The translations under genes and the position numbers were made by a program. A stretch of DNA of 64,000 bases from Xenopus tropicalis (lineage: Eukaryota > Chordata > Amphibia > Anura > Pipidae), in the NCBI RefSeq assembly GCF_000004195.4, contig NC_030677.2, positions 195,328,372 to 195,392,371 on the forward strand, written 5' to 3'. Positions within the stretch are counted from its first letter, which is position 1. The number at the start of each line of letters is the position of its first letter. Shown here piece after piece: positions 56,025 to 64,000 of the stretch. The notes beneath the pieces are model-generated. The model was not told where the DNA came from. It worked only from the letters and a program-made list of their open reading frames with translations, and did no database searches.

Positions 56025-57000
56025 ATCAATAAATATTCTAAAAATATTCCAAAAGCAGGGCCCTTAAATTCCCTACTCATCATTAGTTATGCCTATAATG
56101 TGCATAGGCCCTTCTCTGTTTAGCCCCATGCTTTTATACCTGTTGTACTTCCCCCGATGACAGCTTAGTGACTTTACACCATAAACTGGATCATAAACAT
56201 GCTAGGCTAGTTTCCATTTAATGAGGAGAAAAGCAGCTTGATTGTGAATGAACTAATTATATGAAACAGTGGTAAAGTGGTGTGTTTTAGGGGACCTGTG
56301 GGGAATTGCAAGAAATATAGCCCAGAGCTCTATAATAAGTCACTTCCTAATGAAGACAAATTGCCCTTCCCTTGGCAGTGTCACAGCCTGTATTCCATGC
56401 AGCGCGTCAGTGCTATTTGATAGAACAGTCCCTTTTAATGCGGTTATCTCCGACGTGACGCACTTCCACCGACACCTTCGCAACACGCCAAAATCATCTT
56501 CAAAGGAGACAACAGACAATTAGCAGGTTCCTCAGCCTGTGTGATCTGAAACCCTAATGAGAATTTAGAACAAACACCGGTGGGCAACAGCTTTAAACGT
56601 TAATGGCCGGGTATTAGTTTAATCACACTCACTGCCAACCGAGCCAGGGGAACTAATGACAATGTTCCAGTTCTGAAAGGTTCTTATTAAACTAAAGTTA
56701 CCTTAATAGACTGATGGTGCCGGAACACAATTTCCCAGTTGCAGCACGGTGTTTGTTGCTGAAGTCCTTACAGTCCTGGGTCGAGCCAGCAAAGTGCTCT
56801 CATATATTCACACATAACAACAATTATCTACTGTGTAAGTTGTTGGCATATGGAGTTTTTGCCCGCAACTGTCATTTGGCAGACAATGGTGGCAATCAAA
56901 ACACTTGTCACCACTCACTGATGGTGACAAGTGGACAAAAAAACTTTAACCACTGCTGTTTATTTTTTCACTAAATGGTAACAGCAGACAAAAGGTTAAA
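56025..57000. other. Unique sequence; candidate conserved element at 56220-56700
   Basis: No transposon signature is seen. Words such as AACTAATTATATG, CTTTTAATGCGG, CCCTAATGAGAATTTAG and GTTTAATCACACTC recur. The frame at 56269-56523 is unrecognised. Among the unique stretches this looks most like a developmental enhancer, but that is an impression only. Confidence 0.25.
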
Positions 57001-57010
57001 AACGCCTAAA

Positions 57011-57281
57011 GCTGGCCATACATGCACCGATATTATGCACATACGATATTCGGTGTGTGTATGGTGGATCAACGAGAAGACTGATATTGCCATGGCCTTG
57101 GATATCGGATGTCTCGTCGATCAGGAAGGACAAAAGATTTTGATTGGGCGCCGTTGAAGCGTTTAGGGCTGAATTGTTAGAAATTCCTATTGTTTATACC
57201 TCCATAGCTGGCAATACAGTCCGTGGAGGGTCTAAACAATCTTTCCTGGGACAAATGGTAATTGTAATGTGTAAGGCCAAC
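57011..57281. mobile_element. GGCCATACACG-family MITE, diverged
   Basis: GCTGGCCATACATGCACCGA, CATACGATATTCGGTGTGTG and TTTTGATTGGGCGCC match blocks A and C of the five-hairpin element. The right end is GTAAGGCCAAC. Confidence 0.65.
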
Positions 57282-57604
57282 TTAAAGCTGCAAAGCTGCA
57301 AAATTCACTTTAGAAGTAGCTCATATAGTTAAAATGCCATTTTTCTTTTTTTCTTTGGTGCAAACCATTTTTCATTTCCCCTAAATGAAAATTTGGGGCA
57401 GATTTGGGGAATTTGGGGTAGATTTCTGAATTTTCTTTGTGTTTTGTCATGATCTGCATAAGACACATGTAAAGGTTTTTGTTTTTTTTTTTAAATAGGA
57501 ATCTTTCGGGTTTTGGTAATGAGATTTCTAGTTAAAGATAAGAGATAAGTTGTGAAGGCGCTTCTCTTTTTTTTTTCTTTCAAAATTCAAATTCAGGTTG
57601 TTTC

Positions 57605-57930
57605 CACTAATGTCTTACATTTACTAAAAAGTCTGAACTGAAAAAGTCAAAAATTGCCACATGAAACCGGAGACTTTTTTGAACTGTTGCACAAAAAGCC
57701 AGGGTCAAAAATCCGAAACCTCTAAAGTTTTGAAGCAGAAGGATCCTTCAGGGAAGGGAAGGGACATCTGGCATTGACTTCTACATGATCTCTGTAAGTT
57801 ATAGCTGGCAAATTGTTGGATTCAGATTTTTAACCATTTTGATGCTTAGTAAATCTTAGAAAAGTTGTGACTTTTTTTCCTACGATGTGAATCGGAAAAC
57901 TAACACCAATGCTTAGTGAATGACCCCCTT
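57605..57930 (+). repeat. Dispersed repeat with CATTGACTTCTACATGATC core
   Basis: ATGTCTTACATTTACTAAAA at the left and AATGCTTAGTGAATGACCCC at the right may be decayed inverted ends. The core matches 9115-9335. Confidence 0.55.
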
Positions 57931-57944
57931 ACTATGGCATAGAC

Positions 57945-58175
57945 ATTCTGAAAAAGTTGCAATTGGCTTTCATTTTTTTGTTTTTAAGTTATTTCTCTTT
58001 TTGTTTTTGCAGCAGCTCTTCGGTTTGGAACATCTACAGCTGGTTGCTATGGTCTTGTTTACCTTAGCAACCAGACAGTAGTCTGAATGAGAGACTGGAA
58101 GATGAATAGGAGAGGGACTGAATGGACTGATAAGCAATAAAAAGTAACAATAATAATTAAATTGTAAGTTCATAG
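57945..58175 (-). mobile_element. T2-type MITE fragment (CTAGCAACC family)
   Basis: AAGTTGCAATTGGCTTTCAT, GCAGCTCTTCGGTTTGGAA and CCTTAGCAACCAGACAGTAG match inverted segments of 37388-39011. Confidence 0.65.
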
Positions 58176-58189
58176 AGCAATACTTTTTT

Positions 58190-58769
58190 TGGCAAATAAT
58201 TCTAATTTTTAAAAATGATTCCCTTTTCTCTGTAATAATAAAACAGTACCTGTACTTGATCCCAACTAAGATATAATTACCCCTTATTGGGGGCAGAACA
58301 GCCCTATTGGGTTTATTTCATGGTTAAATGATTCCCTTTTCTCTGTAATAATAAAACAGTACCTGTACTTGATCCCAACTAAGATATAATTACCCCTTAT
58401 TGGGGCAGAACAGCCCTATTGGGTTTATTTCATGGTTAAATGATTCCCTTTTCTCTGTAATAATAAAACAGTACCTGTACTTGATCCCAACTAAGATATA
58501 ATTACCCCTTATTGGGGGCAGAACAGCCCTATTGGGTTTATTTAATGGTTAAATGATTCCCTTTTCTCTGTAATAATAAAACAGTACCTGTACTTGATCC
58601 CAACTAAGACACAATTCATCCTTATTGGGGGCCCGAACAAGCCTATAGGGTTTATTCAATATTTAAATGATTTTAGCAGACTTAAGTTATGGAGATCCAA
58701 ATTATGGAAAGATCCCTTATCCAGAAAACCCCAGGTCCCGAGCATTCTGGATAACAGGTCCCATACCTG
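58190..58769. mobile_element. TA-flanked MITE, inverted, with four 113-bp units
   Basis: The right end GGTCCCATACCTG is followed by TA (58770-58771). Units read in reverse complement (ACCTGTACTTGATCCCAACT). The left terminus is truncated. Confidence 0.8.
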
Positions 58770-58789
58770 TATTACAAATAACACATATT

Positions 58790-59146
58790 TTTCTATTAAG
58801 GCTCTCTCCTATTCAGCGTTAAGTCTAAGAATAAAAAAAACTGGTTTCCACGGTCATTTGGACTTTGTTCAAGTTCCAAAAAAGCAAAATAACTCAAAAA
58901 CTAGAAAGAAGACCTTTGTCTTCAATATTATGCAAAAAGTTGAAGGTGTACAGTGCCTTCATAGGGAATCTAAAGGCCTGGAACTGTTAGAGGGGGAGTT
59001 GGGATTTTTATTGAAACAGCTGCTAAAGTGCCATAGGATGGCCAGTTTTTATTTGTTTGCCCAATCAAGAGCTGTCAATCAAGAGTGATGCTCTGTACAT
59101 ATTTCACATTCTGCTTTCTGAAACATGCCTTGAACAATACATTGTA
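58790..59146. other. No feature recognised
   Basis: The 164-codon frame that ends here (58594-59088) begins inside the MITE and has no family signature. Confidence 0.35.
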
Positions 59147-59189
59147 TTACACTGACGTTTGCTTTGATGATCTGCACATCATAATGTCA

Positions 59190-59557
59190 TTAAAAATAAA
59201 GAAGCAGACTTGACTGAGTATCCAAACCCGACTATAAACTGTGGGATGGGGCAGGTTCTCTGTGTTCTTGTTTCCAAACAGATCATGTTGCCCGGAGGCT
59301 TTCACTAGACTACAGTCTCCTGTCCTTGCCACAGGTTTTCTGTTGGAGTCTGAGGTTTGACTGGGCCACTTGAGGACATTTAGTCTCCGAGCCAATCCAC
59401 TGTTGTCGATTGATTTGTGTGTAGGATCTATGTCCTGATGAAAGGGAAATCCCCTGGTCCCAAGTCTTTGGCAGACTGAAATACGTTCTCTTCCAGGCTC
59501 CATATGAACATTCCACCACCACTCATTAACTGTCCCCATCACTATAAATAATCCCAA
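59190..59557 (-). pseudogene. Tc1/mariner transposase C-terminal fossil
   Basis: The minus frame 59147-59557 contains QDIDPTHK (residues 41-48), the QDNDPKHT catalytic-Asp block of Tc1-like DDE transposases. It is followed by VLKWPSQTSDSN (61-72), equivalent to VLEWPSQSPDLNPIE. The last catalytic acidic residue is lost (NRKP replaces NPIE). ENLPHPTVYSRV near the end matches the region before the C-terminal arginine-rich motif. Upstream FIVMGTVNEW fits the FSxxGTGxL block. Only about the last third is present and the DDE triad is broken, so it is inactive. Terminal repeats were not found. Confidence 0.7.
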
Positions 59558-59559
59558 AA

Positions 59560-60015
59560 TATAACTTTCCAGTACAGCAAACCGGTGTATTTACAATAGC
59601 AATGGAGGGTGGGTACAGTGGCTTAGCAATTTTAGTAGCATAACAACTGGTCTGATAAATGACTGATAACAGATGGAGGCGCAGAATGCACATTCATCAT
59701 TCTTTTATGGGTTTCTAGCAATGGCATACAGGGCATGGACTCCTATTTGGTATAAACAGCACTTATGTAGCACTGAAACCTAATACTTTACTTTCTCCAC
59801 AAAGGTCCACAAAACTTTATCAAGCTTGTGTTCAGTGTCTTTTTTATTAACACTGCAGTAGCCTTCTACCAAACACCCATGGGTGGGGTGATACTGAAAC
59901 AGAGAGGGCATCATTTTTCCCCATACAAAGACCAATGTATTTATTTTATTCTTGTCCCCAAAGGTGACTGCACCTAGAAGTTTACTTATCTTACAATTAA
60001 CTTAGATGTAACAGT
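59560..60015. other. No feature recognised
   Basis: Could include more of the Tc1 element, but no match is evident. Confidence 0.35.
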
Positions 60016-60020
60016 CTTAA

Positions 60021-60096
60021 GGTGGCCATACACTGAAAGATATTCTTGATTGGTGATGTTGCCATATGAGCATATCTATCAGTGTATGGCAATTTT
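60021..60096. mobile_element. Tiny GGCCATACAC-type MITE
   Basis: GGTGGCCATACACTGA and CAGTGTATGGCAATT pair as inverted ends, with TTAA-like sequence on both sides (GTCTTAAGG; TTTTAAGAC). It is a 76-bp minimal copy with only one hairpin. Confidence 0.6.
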
Positions 60097-60126
60097 AAGA
60101 CTATCCTATCTATGTTAATCTTTTGG

Positions 60127-60352
60127 GTAAGGTTGCCACCTGTCTGGTTTTGACCTGGACACTGCCTGCCCGTTTTCCAAATTAGAAAAACCATGCAGGA
60201 CTGACATGGTGATCAACCAATCACTGATCACCAAGTCATAGCCTGTCCCATGACATCACTGCCCTGCCCCCACAACATCACTGGTCCAACCTGTGACATC
60301 AACCGCCCACCCCCCTACCCAGAGTCAGTGGAAAGGAAAGGTGGCAACCCTA
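60127..60352. mobile_element. MITE with GGTTGCCACCT / AGGTGGCAACC ends
   Basis: AAGGTTGCCACCTGTCTGG and AAAGGTGGCAACCCT are inverted. A fragment is at 16425-16550 (sharing the GTGATCAxCCAATCAC block). Confidence 0.7.
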
Positions 60353-60369
60353 CATGGGGCATACGTAAA

Positions 60370-60680
60370 CTGCAGAAAGAGAAGAACTGTTTGCAGCTGG
60401 ATTTCAGCATATAAAAATGGTATTTATTCATACTTTTATTATCTTTTATTTATTTGTGTTGTAATATTTTGTATTTATCTATTATCTTAATAACCCCCTG
60501 TTTGTATTAATGTATCCTACTGTACAGCACTGCGTACATAAGTAGCGCTTTATAAATAAAGATATACATACATAAAGATATACATACTTTTTGAAGGAAC
60601 AGATTACAGTGATAGGTAGATTAGGGGTTGTGTGGGGCTTTTTAACAAATTGGTTTGGAAGCAGGAGTTCCCCTTTACAT
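60370..60680 (+). mobile_element. T2-type MITE split by a LINE tail
   Basis: GCAGAAAGAGAAGAACTGTT and GGAGTTCCCCTTTAC match the second two-thirds of the intact copy at 9415-9744. The break is at CATACTTTT. Confidence 0.8.
60438..60582 (+). mobile_element. CR1/L2-type tail with 9-bp target duplication
   Basis: CATACTTTT is duplicated at 60429-60437 and 60583-60591. The insert carries TACTGTACAGCACTGCGTAC and CGCTTTATAAATAAAGATAT with an (ATACATAC) tail. It is 145 bp, a severely truncated retroposition. Confidence 0.85.
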
Positions 60681-60689
60681 TTTAATAAA

Positions 60690-61160
60690 CAGGCCCCTCA
60701 GAGCAGTCTACTTACACAGTGTCATATGGTTTTTAGTAATGTCTGGATTTAGTCAGGATATTCTTTTCCTTTTTTTGGTAGGGGGAAATCAGATTTGACA
60801 GCCATAAACAAAAAAAAAAACCAATCTAAATTCGTGCTCTTTTTTGAGAGTTTCTGGATTAGATCAAGAAAATAGGGCAATTAATGACTTCGTTTGTAAA
60901 GAGAAATGTAAGCTTCCCAGACATCGAAGGTCACTTCTGCAGGCATGTTTTATACCTTGAATCATTTATTTAATCTTCTGAACTCCAGAATCAGTTCATT
61001 TGAAACCGGAGAGGTTTTTGTCATTAAGAAAGATTATAGGTGCTCTTACTTATTCATATTTCATCTTGCTGACAAATTATGTAAAACCACATTTGCGTCT
61101 GACTTCTACATTCTCTTCTAAGGGCCTAAGGTTATTGTGAAGATACCTGTTCCAAATATG
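60690..61160. other. Unique sequence; candidate conserved element at 60880-61140
   Basis: No transposon marks. GGCAATTAATGACTTCGTTT and TTCATATTTCATCTTGCTGA are examples of its even composition. Function is unknown. Confidence 0.2.
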
Positions 61161-61166
61161 GGTATA

Positions 61167-62376
61167 CAAGTATGGGATCCATTATCTGGAACCTGTTATC
61201 CAGAAAACTCGGAATTACGTGAAGGCTCCCATAGACTCCATTTTAATTAAATAAATCAGATTTTTTTTCTTTTTTACTCTGTAATAATAAAACAGTAGCA
61301 TGTACTTGATCCCAACTAAGATATAATTACCCCTTATTGGGGGCAGAACAGCCCTATTGGGTTTATTTCATGTTTAAATGATTCCCTTTTCTCTGTAATA
61401 ATAAAACAGTACCTGTACTTGATCCCAACTAAGATATAATTACCCCTTATTGGGGCAGAACAGCCCTATTGGGTTTATTTAATGGTTAAATGATTCCCTT
61501 TTCTCTGTAATAATAAAACAGTACCTGTACTTGATCCCAACTAAGATATAATTACCCCTTATTGGGGGCAGAACAGCCCTATTGGGTTTATTTAATGGTT
61601 AAATGATTCCCTTTTCTCTGTAATAATAAAACAGTACCTGTACTTGATCCCAACTAAGATATAATTACCCCTTATTGGGGCAGAACAGCCCTATTGGGTT
61701 TATTTAATGGTTAAATGATTCCCTTTTCTCTGTAATAATAAAACAGTACCTGTACTTGATCCCAACTAAGATATAATTACCCCTTATTGGGGGCAGAACA
61801 GCCCTATTGGGTTTATTTAATGGTTAAATGATTCCCTTTTCTCTGTAATAATAAAACAGTACCTGTACTTGATCCCAACTAAGATATAATTACCCCTTAT
61901 TGGGGGCAGAACAGCCCTATTGGGTTTATTTAATGGTTAAATGATTCCCTTTTCTCTGTAATAATAAAACAGTACCTGTACTTGATCCCAACTAAGATAT
62001 AATTACCCCTTATTGGGGGCAGAACAGCCCTATTGGGTTTATTTAATGGTTAAATGATTCCCTTTTCTCTGTAATAATAAAACAGTACCTGTACTTGATC
62101 CCAACTAAGATATAATTACCCCTTATTGGGGACAGAACAGCCCTATTGGGTTTATTTAATGGTTAAATGATTCCCTTTTCTCTGTAATAATAAAACAGTA
62201 CCTGTACTTGATCCCAACTAAGATATAATTACCCCTTATTGGGGGCAGAACAGCCCTATTGGGTTTATTTCATGTTTTAATTATTTTTTAGTAGATATAA
62301 GGTATGGAGATTCAAATTATGGAATGACCCGTTATCCAGAAAACCCCTGGTCACAGTATAGCACGTCCAATACCTG
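61167..62376. mobile_element. TA-flanked MITE with about nine 113-bp units
   Basis: CAAGTATGGGATCC and GTCCAATACCTG are the ends; TA is at 61165-61166 on the left. The array at about 61275-62275 is the longest of the family here, in reverse orientation to 37.6 kb. Units are almost identical, with GGGGG/GGGG and CATG/AATG variants. Confidence 0.88.
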
Positions 62377-62408
62377 TGTAAATTATTCTCAGGCTGCTGT
62401 TTTTTCAT

Positions 62409-62617
62409 AGAAATCACCACAACTCACGCACTCTCCTTTAAACGCTTCTTTGTGCGAAAAAAATTATAACATTTTATTTCTTAAATAGAGATTCAGCACT
62501 TAATCTCTATTGCTGAATTAATATCTTTGCTGAATCTTTATTTAAGAAATAAAATGTTATAAGTTTTTCGCACAAAGAAGCGTTTAAAGGAGAGTGCCTG
62601 AGTTGTGGTGATTTCTG
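62409..62617. mobile_element. Foldback element with about 89-bp inverted repeats
   Basis: 62409-62498 (AGAAATCACCACAACTCACG...) pairs with 62528-62617 (...GAGTTGTGGTGATTTCT) with few mismatches, leaving a 29-base centre. TTAAACGCTTCTTTGTGCG is perfectly mirrored. No clear target duplication and no coding sequence. Confidence 0.85.
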
Positions 62618-63221
62618 AAAAAAAATGCAAAAAAAAAAGATGCAAAAAATAAAATTTATTTGGATCCAAATAGAACAATCAGCTTTCTGCTTAAATCAAT
62701 AATCTGAGAAACCTTCACCAGTTGAAATGCATCCATCGGGGGATTGCAATACCATTGCATTTGTATACATTACGCAGACAGGGCTTGCATATGCTCTGTT
62801 GTGTCAGTATTATATTCTCTACTAATATTGTTAAAGGCCCTTCCTTTGCTGATGCTTACATCTCCTCTCCTGCACCCAATCAGAAAATGCTTATTCTGAA
62901 TTTTAGTCAATCTGCCCCTTACTGTGCTGCTTCACATGTTCTGCATTAGCAATTTTACGTCAATATGGTCTATCTAACTTGGAAACCCCAAAGGTGTCTC
63001 ATCTTTCACCTTTTCATCTTTCTGAGAGTTAATCATCAGAACAGACAAGGTTCTTAAATCACTGTATCAGAGCTCCAGCCACAAATTACTGAAGGAATGT
63101 TTATAGTGTTACCAGGACTGTTTGCGATTCCATTAAAGGCTAAAACATTCGCTTGTGCCCAACTGTTTTGCTAATGCTGTAATCGTTTACTTACATGCCA
63201 CAATTACTGGTACAGCCAAAA
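62618..63221. other. No feature recognised
   Basis: Unique AT-rich sequence. The frame at 62722-62949 has no signature. Confidence 0.35.
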
Positions 63222-63225
63222 TTAA

Positions 63226-63340
63226 AGGGGCAGTTCAACTTCAAAATAACTTTTAGTGTAAAATAAGCAATAACTCGCTTACATTCTAGCCCAGTTATTT
63301 CTTATAAAATGCACCAGCCCAGGGTAGCAGAAGCTGCCAT
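63226..63340 (+). mobile_element. T2-like MITE left part
   Basis: AGGGGCAGTTCAACTTCAAA follows TTAA at 63222-63225. It leads to GCACCAGCCCAGGGTAGCAG, a word shared with 29399-29812. The right end is not found. Confidence 0.5.
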
Positions 63341-63646
63341 CGTCATCCGTTGCTACCAAACCCTATTCCCACCACCTCGTGCCAATCCAACCCCATCCTT
63401 GTTCACACCAACACCCCCCACCTCAGTCCATGCATAAAAAAACCAGCCAGTGTTTTGTCAAACACAGTCTCCCCACTATTGGCTCTTTCTTCCTTTATTG
63501 TGCCCCACAACTGACTGTGCCTGACTGTGCCAACATGCCCCTGCTGCTTATCCCCATGCACCGTATGTTCATATCACTGTGCTGGGTACCTTGGGAGCAG
63601 GTAGACATTTACCAATTTTAATCACTGGCAATGATTTTGACTTTAA

Positions 63647-64000
63647 AGAAAAACTATACCCCCAAACAATGTAGGTCTCTATACAAATATATCACATAAA
63701 CAAGCTCATATGTATAAAACCCTGCTTCATCGAAACCATTTTCATAAAAATATACTTTTTTAGTAGTCTATGCCATTGGGTAATCCTAAATAGAAAATTG
63801 CCATTTTAAAAGTTAAGGCCGCACAAACAAGCCAAGGCACACATACATGCTAGGACCCATCAGCCAATGAATGGGCAGAGTTCTGCCTTTTACTCCCACA
63901 CTACTTCCTGTTACAGTCAGAGCTGCATTATTTCCTGTCAGCTGATCTCCGCCATCACTAAATGGCGGCTCAAGGGAGAGATGTAAAAGGGCAATATATA
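63647..64000 (+). mobile_element. T2-like MITE, cut by the window edge
   Basis: AGAAAAACTATACCCCCAAA follows TTAA at 63643-63646. The interior (TGGGTAATCCTAAATAGAAA; TACTTCCTGTTACAGTCAGA) is a dispersed frog repeat that I recognise. Its right end lies beyond the window. Confidence 0.65.

Noticed and set aside
58594..59088. 164-codon plus-strand frame
   Set aside because: It starts inside a TA-flanked MITE and has no recognisable domain.
61275..62275. CRISPR-like regular repeat array
   Set aside because: The 113-bp units are contiguous with no unique spacers, in a vertebrate context.

Overview
This window reads as non-coding DNA from a pipid frog, most likely Xenopus. The call rests on recognition of its dispersed repeats: many TTAA-flanked T2/Kolobok-type miniature elements, TTA-flanked Harbinger-type elements, hAT-type elements with 8-bp target duplications, CR1/L2 LINE tails and a Tx1/L1-like ORF2 fossil. 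No search was run. I see no convincing exon of a host protein-coding gene, and no tRNA, rRNA or CRISPR array. Most short open frames are chance or run through repeats. The window is probably a gene desert or the inside of a long intron.

The main coding object is a 784-codon Gag-like frame on the minus strand (25968-28322). It lies inside an LTR retrotransposon at 22249-29328. The two LTRs are about 885 bp, appear to differ by a single C, and are flanked by a 5-bp ATATC target duplication. A tRNA-Ser-like primer site and a purine tract sit in the expected places. The frame has a capsid-like region with a major-homology-like motif, a perfect CX2CX4HX4C knuckle, and about 395 further residues of unknown kind ending in a hydrophobic stretch. 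No protease, reverse transcriptase, RNase H or integrase frame is present, and about 2.8 kb of AT-rich non-coding DNA follows the Gag frame. The element therefore looks like a very young, non-autonomous, Gag-only retrotransposon.

Layout. 1-17 kb: hAT and T2-like MITEs, a Tx1/L1-like ORF2 fossil (3.1-3.7 kb), a CR1-like ORF2 fossil (6.0-6.4 kb), L2/CR1 tails, and a stack of insertions inside one T2 element (15.0-16.2 kb). 17.4-19.8 kb: a hAT-type element with perfect 8-bp target duplications, carrying about 110 copies of a 13-bp repeat with higher-order organisation. 21.7-30.2 kb: a TA-flanked MITE whose 113-bp internal repeat is the target of both the LTR element and a T2-like MITE. 30-35 kb: mostly unrecognised sequence with one TATA/Kozak candidate. 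35.5-36.9 kb: a CTA-flanked element filled with seventeen 52-bp repeats. 37.4-40.8 kb: nested T2 and TA MITEs. 41-53 kb: mostly unique sequence, a solo LTR, hammerhead-like motifs and a five-hairpin MITE family. 54-64 kb: more TA MITEs, a Tc1 transposase fossil (59.2-59.6 kb), a long foldback (62.4-62.6 kb) and T2-like ends.

Nothing here forms a pathway or an operon. The logic is one of transposons inside transposons, and the nesting order can be read from the target duplications and from uninterrupted sister copies in the same window. Several unique stretches look like candidate regulatory conserved sequence, but this cannot be shown from one genome.
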